A stretch of DNA of 64,000 nucleotides from Bidens hawaiensis. Lineage: Eukaryota; Streptophyta; Magnoliopsida; Asterales; Asteraceae. The stretch spans positions 2,198,501 to 2,262,500 of the forward strand of contig JAIQDT010000232.1 in assembly GCA_021521415.1 (NCBI GenBank), written 5' to 3'. Positions 22,174 through 34,837 of this stretch are shown here, one piece after another. Under the pieces are notes generated by a model. It had not been told where the DNA came from and did no database searches. It was given only the letters and a program-made list of their open reading frames with translations. Each line of letters starts with the position of its first letter. Position 1 is the stretch's first letter. The translations under genes and the position numbers were made by a program.

Positions 22174-24830
22174 TTACGCGTCAACTACTTCCTTTTGAGG
22201 AAATAGGTGGGGGTATTTCTTCCGAAATTCGTCCTTTCGTTCCCATGTATATTCTGGGCCTCGTTGCGAGTTCCATCTAACTTTGACCAACGAGATCTTA
22301 TTGTGTCTAAGTTGCTTGATTTTCCCGTCCACTATTTCTATGGGTTCCTCTACGAAATTAAGCTTATCGTTTAATTGGACACCCTCTAGTGGTAACACCG
22401 ATGTCTCATCCGACAGACACCTTTTCAAGTTTGACACGTGAAACACGTTGTGAACTGCACTTAATTCATCAGGCAGTTCTAATCGGTATGCTACAGGACC
22501 GATTTTTGCAGTAATGTCGAATGGTCCAATGTATCTAGGGGCTAACTTCCCCGCCTTTCCAAATCTGACTACTCCTTTCCAAGGTGATACTTTCAAATAC
22601 ACTTTATCACCTTTCTCAAATGATAACGGTTTTCTACGGGTATCGGCATAACTCTTCTGCCGATCCTGTGCGGCCTTCAGATTGTTCTTAGTTTTAAGGA
22701 TTTTGCTGGTCGTTTCCTGGACCAGATCTGATCTAATAACCTGTGTGTCGCCCACTTCAGTCCAGCAGAGTGGTGATCGGCACTTCCGTCCATACAATGC
22801 TTCGTAAGGTGCTGCCTTTATACTGCTATGGTAACTGTTATTATAGGAAAATTCAACGAGTGGGAGATGTTGATCCCAATTTCCCTTAAAATCCAGTACC
22901 CATGCACGAAGCAAATCCTCCAGTGTTTGGATGGTCCTCTCAGACTGACCGTCGGTCTGAGGGTGGTAAGCTGTGCTTAGATCAATACGCGTTCCCAGCG
23001 CTTCTTGTACAGCTTGCCAAAGCTTGGAGGTGAAATGGCTATCTCGATCGGAGATGATTGAGATAGGTATCCCATGAAGAGACACAATTTCATTTATATA
23101 AATCTGCGCAAGTCTCTCGGTGTTATAATAATTTCTAACCGGAATAAAATGTGCCGACTTGGTTAATCGATCCACGATTACCCAAATTGCATCGTGTCCA
23201 TGGGACGTCTTAGGGAGATGTGTCACAAAATCCATCGTGATTTGCTCCCATTTCCATTCGGGAATTTCCGGTTGTTGTAACATCCCCGAGGGTTTCTGGT
23301 GCTCCGCCTTAACCCTCGCACACGTCGTACACTTGCCAACGTATGTGGCTATATCCTTTTTCATACCCGGCCACCAGTAGAACTCCTTCACATCCTTGTA
23401 CATCTTATCCGATCCCGGATGTATGGAATATTTCGATTTATGCGCTTCGTCCATGATTAGTTCTCGAAGGTCATGGAGGGTCGGGATCCAAATCCGATTT
23501 TTGAAATAGAGAATTTCGTCCACGCGCTGTTCGAAATTCTTCTCGTTACCGTAAAGTCCCTCTTTATCCAATTGTTCCTCTTTCAACGCTTCGCGTTGAG
23601 CGACTCGAACCAGGTCCGAAAGGTTCGACTGGACTATCATTTCCAGTGCTCGCACTCGCAATGGCTTAACCCGATCCTTCCTACTCAGGGCATCGGCTAC
23701 GACGTTAGCCTTGCCGGGGTGATAACGGATGTCACAGTCATAGTCGCTTAGCAACTCGACCCATCTTCGTTGCCTCATATTCAGTTCTTTCTGATCGAAT
23801 ATGTGTTGCAAACTTTTATGATCGGTGAAGATGGTGCACTTTGTACCGTAGAGATAATGTCTCCAGATTTTAAGTGCGAAGATAACTGCTCCCAGTTCTA
23901 AGTCATGAGTAGTGTAATTTTTCTCGTGTATTTTTAACTGTCGAGAAGCATAGGCTATAACCTTATTAATTTGCATCAACACGCATCCTAACCCTCTCTG
24001 GGATGCGTCACAATACACGACAAAACCATCGTCTCCGTCGGGGAGACTTAAGATCGGCGCTTGGCACAATCTTTGTTTTAGCGTTTGAAACGCCGTTTCC
24101 TGCTCTTCACCCGATTCATACTTTCGATCCTTTTGGGTCAGAAGGGTTAAAGGTTGGGCGATGCTGGAAAAGTTCTCTATAAATCGACGATAATATCCAG
24201 CTAAGCCTAAGAATTGGTGGATTTCCTTTGGCGATTTAGGCGCTTGCCAGTTCTTAACTGCTTCAACCTTACTTGGATCAACGTGTATTCCTTGATGGTT
24301 TATAACGTGACCAAGGAATTGCACTTCTTGTAACCAGAAGTTACACTTGGAGAATTTTGCATACAACTTCTCCTGATTTAGAAGCTCTAAAATTAATCTT
24401 AAGTGTTGCTCGTGCTCTTCTTTACTCTTCGAGTATATCAAAATATCGTCAATAAACACGATGACGAATTTATCGAGGTAGGTTTACAGACTCGATTCAT
24501 GAGATCCATGAACACTGCTGGCGCATTTGTTAGCCCGAAAGGCATAACTAAGAACTCGTAATGGCCGTAGCGAGTCCGAAACGCTGTTGTTGCAACGTCC
24601 TCCACTTGGATTTTTCATTTGGTGATAACTATATCTAAGACCAATTTTTTTCTAAAAATAAATCGCCCTTTGAAGTTGGTTAAACAGATCATTTATTTCG
24701 AAAAAAAACGAATACCTATTCTTGTTCGTCACTTTATTCAATTCTCCCTAATCAATACATATCCTAACACTTCCGTCATTCATTTCCCAAATAACACTGG
24801 TGCACCCCATGGCGACTAACTAGGTCGTAT
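22174..24830 (-). pseudogene. G1 pol: reverse transcriptase, RNase H, integrase, chromodomain
   Basis: An open frame of 761 residues (24459-22174) starts inside reverse transcriptase at [11 protein letters not shown]. In order it holds the RT thumb, RNase H (YCDASQRGLGCVLMQ, TDHKSLQHIF, DALSRK), the integrase zinc finger (HPGSDKMYKDV...CTTCARVKAEH), the integrase catalytic core (TMDFVTHLP, SDRDSHFTS, DGQSERTIQ) and a C-terminal chromodomain (VKVRWNSQRGPEYTWE). Upstream the RT continues in a shifted frame, with [20 protein letters not shown] recognisable near 24510-24570. A single missing base near 24478 breaks the frame just before FIDD, and more stops lie up to about 24830, where the WGAPVLF region is decayed. 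It cannot give a complete polyprotein. Confidence 0.9.
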
Positions 24831-27440
24831 AAAACCTTTATCCAATAATTCTTGCATTTCAGTTGGTGCAAGTCGGTAAGATGCTTTAGCAACAGGGCCT
24901 GCTTGAGGTATTAAATCGATTCTGAATTCGACCTGTTGGGTTCGGAGTGGTTGTACATGAATGGGTTGGGGTCGCCGGTTCACATGGCTTCAATTGGTTC
25001 TACAATTGGGGCATTACGTCCATCTTTACCACACCTGTGGCCTACTATCACTCGACAATCTTCTTCCTGCCGATAACCATATTTTCCACATTTAGGGAAG
25101 GACCCTTCATGCGGTTCATGTTTTCATACCAGAACTAGTCTTAGTATAATTATGGGTTGTAGGATATACCTATTTATTCAAAAGCCCATCTTGCACTATA
25201 CCTTTATCATTTCTCTTCTTCAACACTCGACGTCTCACCTAACGTCCTTCTAGTCCGCTTCCCATAGAGTCAAATATATCAATGCTGGCTTGTGACACAA
25301 CCCTTCCGAAGGTTGTATATTTTACAGGATTGACTATACTCCTTATCGGTGGAGTTAGTCCCCGATATAGCGCTCACTTCGCTTAGTTTCAGGAGTAATT
25401 AACCATGTTACCAGACATGACAATTCCTTCAAACAATTATCGTGTTCTAAGTGATCAGCACACAACATTTCTATCTTCCATAACTCGGTTCCCAATCTCT
25501 GAATTTAACTACTCGAATACAAGTGCTCTAGCACAAGAATTTCAAATTCTGACCATAACATCTGAGTAAAAATTTCCTAACTATAATTTTGTACCATCGT
25601 GTTCCATCACGATACACCATAATCTACCAACATATCTGTAGCATATTTCACTACACAATGTTCTAGGCTCTTACCAAAATCCTTGACCTTTTCGATCTTT
25701 TCTATCCACTCGCTAATCTATTCCTCCCTTTACCATCAGTAAACTATTAATAATTTCCTTAACACAATCAACAAACATATTCTTCATACTGGATCTAATT
25801 CATTACAACTACTATTCATGTTTAGTTTATAACTAATACTTGTAGTCATAATTGTATTCAGTGGGCCATTATCACTCTTAGTAATACCACTAAGAATTTA
25901 AATATTCATATTCACGTGATTGCTCGATCTATAATTCCGCGATCACATCTGCATCACCACTAGCAGTGATCTGTGATACGACATTCGGTATCATCATCTG
26001 CTATATTTGAGCAATCAACTGAATCATATCAATCTCCGTCATTGGAGTTACTCATTTTATGTCATTCTGCCGTACCCATCCCGTACGCAGTAATCAATAC
26101 TAATCCCACCGTACAACTCATTACCAGCTCGATCATGACAGCAGGTACACATACATACCAAATATTATCATACATATTACACATATCAGTATCTAATATA
26201 TATGTCCCACCAATATAATAACGTATGGACTTAACCTGACGTCGGTTAACGTTCAAATATGTTTCATAACCCTTGTCACCAACTGACGTATAGATCTTTC
26301 TCAACAAAGATTAATGTTTAACAGGCTTGATTTCAATATCCTTCTGCATGTCATCATAACCAATACATGCTCAACGTGAGCACCAAACGATTACGTACCA
26401 CGGAGTTATAATATCCGTGTCTATTTGTATATCCGGCATACACGGTATACCATCTAAGAATGAACAACCAACTATGCTATAATGACTCCAACACCTCTTT
26501 GTGTATGGGTAATCATTCTATTCGAGCATACATGGGCGTAGGCATCTAACGGATATAAGGATAACATAGGGAGTTGTAAGGTTCAAGGTAATTGTGCAAC
26601 ATGGGTTGCCTTCAAATATTATTAATTACTATTATGGGAAACTCTATCACTTGCTCAGTCAATGTCCTCAGGCGTTCTAGGTTCGTTGAAATCGGTAATT
26701 CTCGATCTGGAGGGGTATGACTCATATGTTTGAGAGTGAGAAATACATATATATATTTCTATATATTATTTTTATCTGCTGATTTATTATCAAATTTATT
26801 ATTATCATTATTTTATTTATTTATTTACCTTAATGGAATAAGAATGGGTTCAGGTACGGATCCGTCCGTATGTGAGGGTCGACGGTTCGGGTGAACATCT
26901 GGGGTTATTAGAATATACGGTACCGGTGTTGGTAGGGTAAGGGATTCATCAATTTTTGGTTGGGAGTGACGGTTACTAGATATTTCTGGTTAATGTCAAA
27001 CGGGAGATCTAACTTGGTACTATCATAACTATGGCCCAATAAGTCAGACTCATTATCAACCGATGCTCTAGAAATCTCAGCATCTTCGGTACTTTTATTA
27101 TTTTATCCCCCGGTTCCTTATCCGGGTCCTATTTCTCAATACTTGTACCCACACGATATGCACATATATATTTATACACATTAGCACGTATAAATAATAT
27201 TATATACTTTACACATATGTTGCCATTTTTACATATTAATGTACCCCGTGACTTCCCCTGAATTCCTTCGTGCGGACAAGTCTGTTATTATGTTCCGGAC
27301 CATAACAACTCACTTGTCCATCCAAGTTCATCCAGATCTCGTCACTATAAATTATTAGTTGATATTCAGATCCTATAATACTTGAGCTACTGGTTATATT
27401 TAAGGTATCTTTTAAAGACATCCTAATTCTTTTATAACCA
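24831..27440 (-). other. G1 internal region without recognisable gag or protease
   Basis: Gag and protease would be expected here, but no zinc knuckle, protease motif or long frame can be read on either strand. About 24831-24930 still resembles sequence just upstream of RT. The rest is full of stops and has no similarity I can name. Short open frames at 24947-25138 and 25973-26307 look accidental. The LTRs are much less decayed than this, which points to replacement or pre-existing loss rather than decay in place. Confidence 0.6.
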
Positions 27441-27442
27441 AT

Positions 27443-27455
27443 GGCTCTGATACCA
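27443..27455 (-). other. Primer-binding site of G1 (initiator tRNA-Met type)
   Basis: The minus strand reads TGGTATCAGAGCC, complementary to the 3' end of plant initiator tRNA-Met, five bases inside the 5' LTR. Confidence 0.92.
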
Positions 27456-27460
27456 AGTTC

Positions 27461-30315
27461 TGTAACACCCCGTAACCGCAGCGGAAACGTAAACGGGATG
27501 CAACAGACACATCTGATATCAACAGCATTACTTATAAAGAAAACACCACTACAATAATTTAAACGTATTACATTGTTCCGAGTTTCGTTACCGACTAGGC
27601 GTTATCACATAAGTTTTACCAATATTACGTTAACATGTTTAATACAAAATATAGACTCTTAAGCTTCCACAAAATAGCACACATCATCAAGCACGTATCA
27701 CTCATTCCAATTTGGGTGTACCTAGAAAGCATGTAAAGAAAACGGGTCAACTACGAATAGTTGGTGAGTTTCACTAATTTAAATAAACCATGACAAATCA
27801 TTTTAATAATCATAAATTAATGATGTAATTATGTTGAGCCTACAAGTGAAAACTCTGTTAACCCAGAAACACATTTAATAACCTCTGGGGACACTGTTAA
27901 CCCAGAAACACATTTAATAACCTCTGGGGACACTGTTAACCCAGAAATACATTTAATAACCTCTGGGGACACTGTTAACCCAGAAATACATTTAATAACC
28001 TCTGGGGACACTGTTAACCCAGAAATACATTTAATAACCTCTGAGGACACTGTTAACCCAGAAATATATTTAATAACCTCTGGGGACACTGTTAACCCAG
28101 AAATACATTTAATAACCTCTGGGGACACTGTTAACCCAGTACCGTACACGATCCGGGGACAATGTTAACCCCGAAACACTTCTTAGGACTTAGATTGTGA
28201 TATCACTTAGAGTTCTTTAGTTAAAATTAAAATCAGTTTGTTTTCTCGTTTTGCGTGCCTAGCACGGTTAACCGTCTTTATGTTTTCAAAAGTGAGTTTG
28301 GTCACATACGACCCGAAAATAGTTGTTACTGATATTTTAATTAAAGTGGTGAAATTAGAGCTCGGTTTAGACACCCCGTTTGGCCGCGGGGCCCGTTTCC
28401 GTCTTTATTATACCGGAAACTGCTAAATCGGGTAAAATTACCCAAATCATCCGAATTACTTTCGGATGATTTATTTTTACTTGATTAACTTAGTTTCATG
28501 AAAATAGTCCATTTTTAGGGTTTTTATACACCAGTCAGCTCGCTTAGGTGAACTTTGACGGTTTACGCTTTTTAAGCTTTAAAAGTTTGTTTTTATGTTC
28601 TGTTTAGCACAAATAATTATCCGTTTAGTCTCGGATCTTGAAATTTTGCACAAATCAGTTTTTGACAGTAAGGAATTTTATAAAAATATTTCCAGAATTA
28701 ATTTTTATATTTAACATTTATTTATCTATTTTTAAACGTCATTTAAACACCAAATATGTCGAAAATACCAAACGACCTTAGAAAAATCCCAAATTTTTCT
28801 GGGATGACTCCTGCCATCCATATAGTTCCCAGTAATTTTTACAGAACCAAAAACATATTTTTCATGCCATTTTCACCAAAACCGAGCTAGAAAACCCTAG
28901 AACTCGTTTTACCGAAAAGCTTACTTAGTCTTCTCCAATGGACCTGAAATTTTGTGTGTGACTTTTATATGTTATAAAAAGCTTATCTAAATTTTTCCAG
29001 AATTTTTTATGATGTTTAGCTATTTTTCACCATTTTTAGCCAAAACCGAGCATTAAATTCACCAAATATTCATCCTTTATCCAAAAATTACCAAAATTTC
29101 ACAGATCTCATATTTTCATGTGTAGATCATCTCTGTGAAATTTCGTGACTCAACTCTAAGTCTACCACAATCTGTCCAAATCTTACAAATCATACGAAAA
29201 ACCGAACTACCTTGTGTTTCTAGCTTTAGATCGCAAAGATCTTGCTTTCTAGCCTTTGCTAGCAACTAGATACAACACCTACAAGCACAACAACACCACA
29301 CCAAGCAAGTTATACCCACAATCAAGCCATTTCTTTCATGGTTTCGGTTAAGACATCAAAACAAAGATTTTAACCGTAAAAATTCGTTTTTGACTCTTTT
29401 AACTCCTTTCTTGGACCAAGATCCCTTGTATAACTTGTATACATCACTTGATCATGCAAGAATCGGTTTCATCTCGGGTTTTCACCCATTTTTCACTTGA
29501 AACCTCATTTTCTCAAGATTTTGGAATTAAAAACCAAGATTAAACCATAATAACATGTTTATACCTTATGGATCTTCTTAAAAATCAAGGGTTTTTGGTT
29601 GAATGTGTGGAGGATGGAGAGAAATGTGGAGTTGGGAGTTTAGAAAAAAGAAAATGAAATGTGTGTATGCACGACATGGACCGATCGGTCCATGTATGGT
29701 GTGGGGGGGGGGGCCACATCTCAAACCTTGGCCACACATTTGGATTGTGTAATCCGGATAATGTTGTGGATAATCTGGTTCAGTTCGTTTTTCGGTTAAA
29801 CACTTAATTCGGCTTAAAACGAGGCTAAAACGGTCGTTTTTCGGCTTAAAAATAAAATTTATATAAAACCGATTTAAAATCTTTAAAAACTTAAACCATG
29901 ACATTTATTGACTCAACACATCATATTGTCGGTCATTGTGCATATTTTTCGGCTTGATCGATCTTCTCTTGCTTGGTCTGATGTTAAATGTTTCGTTTAT
30001 TGTACCGACGTACCAATAAACCGAAATCCTTTTTCTGTGCTATAATTCACTTATCCCGTAGCCTTAATACTTCGTAAACCTTACTAAACATCATATATTT
30101 CGTCTATAATGTAATCCCCGATTCGATCGGGTTTCAATAATCGTTCATCGGTTAATCGTAATTCCAATACGACTAGCTGTACATTCGAGTATAATTCATA
30201 CTTGTGAATCTTATATACTCGTATAAACACATTATAATTTATATATTCAGTATTAAATAACACATAAATGGTATATTCCGGCTAGGGTATACCTGAATTT
30301 GCCGGAATCGTTACA
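27461..30315 (-). mobile_element. 5' LTR of G1 (2855 bp)
   Basis: It has the same termini as the other LTR. It holds seven 39-bp units instead of four and lacks the 345-bp segment, whose two borders in the other LTR are both repeat-like (CTGTTAACCCAG). Small changes include a longer G run near 29703-29712. Confidence 0.93.
27854..28140. repeat. 39-bp tandem repeat, 7 copies plus a partial, in G1 5' LTR
   Basis: GTTAACCCAGAAA recurs at exact 39-base spacing from about 27857 to 28091, then a partial unit runs into GTACCGTACACG. Confidence 0.95.
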
Positions 30316-30320
30316 CAACT

Positions 30321-31146
30321 GCTCATCATATAACCAACAAATAATCCCCTTTTTCGCTTCAGTATAACCCTTGATGTTGTAACTTTTCTTGAACATAGTA
30401 GGGACCGCCGGTTTCTTAGTCTTTACGAACCACTGAGCGTAGCCTTCTTTCCATCTTGGCTGCTCCTCTCATTCAGTCTCATCACATTCTGTATTTTGAC
30501 CCAGATCTGACTTTTCAACTGCCGGAATTTCATGCTCAATGTTCTCCTCCACAATCTCTCCTTCTTCAACTTCATTGTCAATCACGATCTCAGCTCCTAT
30601 CTTCTCGATCTCTTCCAAAGGTAACACATCATCATCACCTATAACATCATCATCCTCAGCATCCACAACCACCACATCATCACCCCCTGAACCACCAGCT
30701 ACACTAGTTGACTTCCCCTGAGATGTGGAAGCCCCAAGAGCTTGTTCAGTTCTTGGCAACTCTCCACATGCATCTTTCGTTGCATTGGGATCATCGTCTC
30801 GATCGTTATGCTTCTTCGTCCTCAGCTCGTCACCCTTACAGCTCGTCTCCCCCTGAGATGCCAAGAACTGTTTCAAGGCATCAAATATTTTACCATGCTC
30901 GATCAGGAGGGACGACTGAATTTGATTCTCCGCAACGAGGCGCTGAATGGCATGAGTCTGGATTAGATTTACTCTTGATTGTTCTGCCACGACCCTTTCA
31001 AGCGCTGCTATTCTTTCCGAGTCGGATAAGGTTGCATCGAAATCAAACCTCATATGTGATATGTCTTGAGTGTACAGAGGAGGGATTCCCAATGTAACTG
31101 GTACCTCAGAAACAGGTGGAAACGTAACCGCAGGTGGTATCGTAAC
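30321..31146 (-). pseudogene. Copia-A aORF, middle piece
   Basis: This is the part between the G1 and Copia-B insertion points. It encodes the coiled-coil (SDSERIAALERVVAEQSR...LLIEHGKIFDALKQFLASQG) and the acidic linker (EDDDVIGDDDVLPLEEIEKI) of the post-pol protein. An in-frame TGA at 30469-30471 replaces the Trp codon found in Copia-B. After the stop the frame continues into EEQPRW and KTKKPAVP until G1. Confidence 0.87.
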
Positions 31147-31612
31147 TGTTGGTACATAGATGTCAGTAGTTCATATGTCTAATGTCTGTAATCGAGTCTG
31201 TAATATTGTTTATGTAATTGTTTGTTTAGAAGCGAAGTTGTTGACAAGTTCGCATAGGCGAACTTGTTAACCAAGCGAAGTTGTTAACAAGTTCGCCTAG
31301 GCGAACTTGTTGAACGAGCGAAGTTATAGACAACTTCGCCTGAGGCGAAGTTGTCGTGTATTTATATAGGCTTCGGGTTTACTGTTCAGGGGTGGTTAAT
31401 TTGGTTATTTACGTGTAATTCATTGAGTCGAGTGACGTGAGGTCGAGAGGCTGTAAGTAACACGGTTTGAGTTATCAATATAACGTGAGTTTTGTTCGTA
31501 TCGTGTGTACGTGTGTTTGTGTGATGATATTCTACGTCCGTAACGATCTACACAGGGATTCCGCACCTGTGTATATCGGGATAACTCGTGTGATCCGTCC
31601 AGGGAACCTACA
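31147..31612 (+). mobile_element. 5' LTR of Copia-B
   Basis: Starts TGTTGGTACATAGATG and ends CCAGGGAACCTACA. It contains about nine GCGAASTT sites (31231-31355), a 26-bp perfect palindrome at 31286-31311 and a TATA-like TTTATATAGG at 31361-31370. Confidence 0.95.
31231..31370 (+). promoter_or_regulatory. LTR promoter of Copia-B: palindrome cluster plus TATA box
   Basis: The palindrome at 31286-31311 (arms AACAAGTTCGCCT) and a hairpin at 31329-31355 (arms GACAACTTCGCC, loop TGA) lie just upstream of TTTATATAGG. The same order, palindromes then TATA within about 10-20 bases, is found in the Copia-A LTR and before both aORFs. The promoter role is inferred. Confidence 0.6.
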
Positions 31613-31614
31613 AT

Positions 31615-31626
31615 TGGTATCAGAAC
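31615..31626 (+). other. Primer-binding site of Copia-B
   Basis: TGGTATCAGAAC, two bases inside the LTR end. It differs by one base from the standard initiator tRNA-Met site TGGTATCAGAGC that Copia-A has at 53729-53740. Confidence 0.85.
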
Positions 31627-32177
31627 TTTTGCTCGATTGTGTGGTTCGGGATATTCACGCGGGTGTAGAATTCGTTCCATTTCGGGTATTACCGGGACGA
31701 GTTTGTGGTGTTTTTGCTCATTCTAGCCTCCTACCAGTGTGTTCAAGCCATTAAACCTTCAAAATCGTCGTTAAAATCCGTTTTTCAGATCTGCAGAAAG
31801 TTCAAGTTCGTCAGGCGAAGTTGCTGTTCATCAGGCGAAGTTGCCGTCAGGATTCGTAGGGTTTCAGCGAAGATATAAGGAGAAGCGAAGTTATTCACAA
31901 CTTCGCCTACCTCCTCAACTTCGCCTAACTCAGCGAAGTTCTCCTCAAGTTCGCCTAGTTCAGCGAAGTTCTCTTCAAGTTTGCTTACTTTCTAAGTTCG
32001 TTTACCCTAAGCGAAGTTATTCTCAACTTCGCTCAGTCACGCGAATTTAAGAAGAATCCATCGAAGTTATTACTTAAGCGAAGTTATCCTTAACTTCGCT
32101 TATAGTACTGTTTCGAAGAAATTTTTTTTAACTTCGCCCTTTTCAGAATTTTTCGGGTTTCTTAGTCTTCAAGAAGG
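31627..32177 (+). other. Untranslated leader of Copia-B with GCGAAGTT hairpins
   Basis: Non-coding between the PBS and gag. From about 31809 to 32130 it holds many GCGAAGTT and AACTTCGC sites, several in inverted pairs (for example GAAGCGAAGTTATTCACAAC then TTCGCC). Copia-A has the same arrangement at about 53340-53530. The RNA could fold into a chain of stem-loops ahead of gag. Confidence 0.7.
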
Positions 32178-34817
32178 ATGTCGTCGATCAACATTTCGGA
32201 GCTTGTCAAGATGGAAGTTGAAGCGGGGTCAGCCACAAAGGCCCCAAGGTTGCTGAAGGGAACCGATTTTGTCGCGTGGAAGGATCGGTTCATACAGTAT
32301 GTTAAGTACCAGGATGCGAAAATGTGGGTATGCATCCAAGATGGATATATTCCACCGATCATGGAGTATGAGGGTCGAGACCAAATCAAGAAATACAGTA
32401 AAATGGAAGAAGAGGAGAAGAAGATGTATGAAGCCGAAAGCAAGGCTCATGCTGAAATCACAATGGCTCTTCCACAGGAGATCCTCCATACTTTCAGAAA
32501 GTATACATCAGCTAGAGAGCTTTGGGAAGCTCTTGAGAGCAGATTCGAAGGAAATGTAGGTATTCGGGCGTCAAAGATAAAGTTACTCAAGACTCAATTT
32601 TCAGTCTTTAAGTACTTAAAGAACGAATCTCTTGATGATATTATCACTCGATATTATCATCTAATGACTGAATTGAGTAACTACTCCATTTCCTACCTAG
32701 AAGAAGAGATTGTAGAAAAACTTCTCGATGCTCTCCCACCAAAATGGGAGATGTATACGGTACTGATGAGGGAAGACAAGGACTTCTCTACGTATGATCT
32801 TGAAACCGCTGTCAACAAGCTCAGAAATTTTGAGCTTAATATGGTAAGAAAAGAAACATCTATGGATCAGGTTCAAGATCCAGGCATGTACGGTGCGAAA
32901 GTGAACTCCAATACAAGTTCAAAGACTGACTCTGCCGCCTACTACTCGAAAGGTGAGTCGGGTGCCAATTCTTCACAGGAGGGGCATGTGTCAGTAAACT
33001 CAAATGGGGATGTTTGCTTTGTTGCGGGTGGATCAAGTGGTACTCAACAGACAGCAAGCCAGAGTAGTGGATCTTCAAGTTCCTCAAGCAATAATTACTC
33101 TAAAATGCCAATGAGCATTAAATCTGCTGAAGAGCAGTTTGGCCTCTATGCTTCATTTATTGCTTCATATGAAAACTATATTCAAGGAAAGGTGGTTGAT
33201 CCAGCGATGCTAGATGAAGACTACGACCAGATCGATGCTGATGATCTGGAGGAAATGGATTTACAATGGCAGATGGCCATGATAGTAAGGAGAGTGAAGA
33301 AGTTCATGAGAAAGACGGGGAGAAAGTTTGTTGGTGGCAGGCCAGGGTTCGACAAGACTAAGGTGAGGTGCTATAACTGTCAACAAAATGGGCACTTTGC
33401 CAAAGATTGCAGAAACGAGCGAGTTGAACGTGGTCAGGGCCGGTCTCTACAGCACACTGGGAGTACTAAAGAAGTCAATGCCATGCTGTCCAGAGAAGCA
33501 GGTGAATACAACTGGAACCTGCATTTGAATGAAACTAGTGAACAGGCAAATATGGCTAAGGTTGAGAATGAAGAACGTGAGAAGACTACCGGAGAAGAGA
33601 AAGCTACTGGTAAGGAAAAAGCTTTCATGGCAGATAACAATGATCAAATCTCCGAGGTAAGTTCTAAATCTATTTGTACTAAATGTGAGAATTTGTCTGA
33701 GCAACTTGCTACCATAACTGATCAGTATGTTCGTTTAGATGCTGAATTTAAAACTCTTAAAGAAGATCATCACTTTACGAAAGCAAGAGAAAACAGTTAC
33801 AAAGTTAAAATAAAAGCATGTTAAAAAGATGTTAAAAGCTTAAAAACTAAACTTGCTGAAAAAATTGAAGTAATTGATCTAAGTTATGAGGTTTTAGAAG
33901 AAAAAACTAAATTGATTGCTGAACGAGAAAAGCAGATTGCTGACCACCAGGTGAAAGTGGTGGAACTGAACTGAAAACTGGAGCAGTTCCGAAATTCCTC
34001 AGCTATTCTTGATCACCTTGTTAGTGATCAAGGTACCTCTACAAAGAGAGGAGGAATTGGTTATCACGAGGTTCCACCACCGTATAACCACAATTACACT
34101 TTTAACCCTAGTGTACAGAAATCTGCTGATTTTGAAGTTCCTCAGACAGCTCCAATCAAGGTTACGAGTTCAGAACCAAGTCTTAGTAGTGGCGAAACGA
34201 GTTCGCCTGTTTCAAGTGTGAAGATTTCTGTTACGAGTCCAGTCTCATCGGATTCGGATAAGTTGTCCGAATCGGGTAAGACAAAAGAGAAGGTAGTGTT
34301 ACCCACTGGTGGAGAAAAAGATAAATCTTCTAAAAAGAGTACTCCACTCAACCCATACATCCCACCTTATGTGAGATGAACGGCCGGTAACACTGCCTCG
34401 ACATCCAAAACAACCTTTGAAAAGAAAATGGAGTATAGGTGTTGTTTTAGATGTAATAAGTTAGGACATCTTGTTGCAGATTGTCCTCTGACGCCGAAAT
34501 TCAGAGGAGTGAGGCCAATTAAAACTGAGCATAAGACTAATGGTAATTTTTATACTATTAAAAATGAAAACCCTTCAAAGTTTCGAAATGTAACTAAGTC
34601 AGGTTTTCACAGAAACAAACTTCAGTTTTACAATGCTAATAACCAAACTGCTAGATATAATACTTTCAATACACATAGGTTTGGAAGGCCTCACACTCAA
34701 TTTCCAAGGAGATTTCCTAATAGGACTGACAGGAATTATCCAAATGCTAACTTTGGAAAGCAGAAGTACGGGATGTATAGATCCAAGACCAATTGGTCTT
34801 GGGTCCCTAGATTCTAA
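32178..34817 (+). pseudogene. Copia-B gag with three in-frame stops
   Basis: Begins MSSINISELVKMEVEAG. The open part (548 residues, to TAA 33822-33824) holds a Copia-type gag core (Retrotran_gag_2/UBN2 style: ...ARELWEALESRFEGN...SLDDIITRYYHLM...) and a CCHC zinc knuckle at about residues 398-411 (CYNCQQNGHFAKDC). The same frame continues past the stop with a coiled-coil (NLSEQLATITDQYVRLDAEF onwards), a Ser-rich linker and a second CCHC knuckle (CFRCNKLGHLVADC, 34443-34484), ending with TAA at 34815-34817. Further in-frame TGA codons lie at 33972 and 34377. Copia-A has sense codons at all three places, so these are lesions. The gag would be about 879 residues, very long, as in Sireviruses, whose gags are known for coiled coils. 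Confidence 0.87.
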
Positions 34818-34837
34818 TCATTTGCTTTATTGTGCAG
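34814..34837 (+). promoter_or_regulatory. Possible 3' splice site at the gag-pol junction
   Basis: CTAAT, a pyrimidine-rich stretch and TGTGCAG run straight into the pol frame, which is open only from 34811. Pol is in a different frame from gag. Copia-A keeps the same layout at 50621-50645 (minus). An alternative is frameshifting within the seven-base overlap; no classic slippery heptamer is seen. Confidence 0.35.

Larger units (their letters stand above)
19062..30315 (-). mobile_element. G1: gypsy chromovirus, nested in Copia-A
   Basis: The flanking 5-mers CAACT (19057-19061 and 30316-30320) are identical. The LTRs are 19062-22137 and 27461-30315; on the plus strand both start TGTAACACCCCGTAACCGC and end GGAATCGTTACA. 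A PBS fitting initiator tRNA-Met and a polypurine tract place the element on the minus strand. Pol ends in a chromodomain, which assigns it to the chromoviruses, probably the Tekay/Del branch. No gag or protease domain can be recognised. The LTRs differ by roughly 30-35 substitutions plus repeat-number changes, so the insertion is fairly recent. Confidence 0.93.

Noticed and set aside
27829..28149. Peptide repeat SPEVIKCISGLTV on the minus strand
   Set aside because: The 39-bp unit is a multiple of three, so any open frame stays open. It lies in an LTR and has no start or flanking coding sequence.
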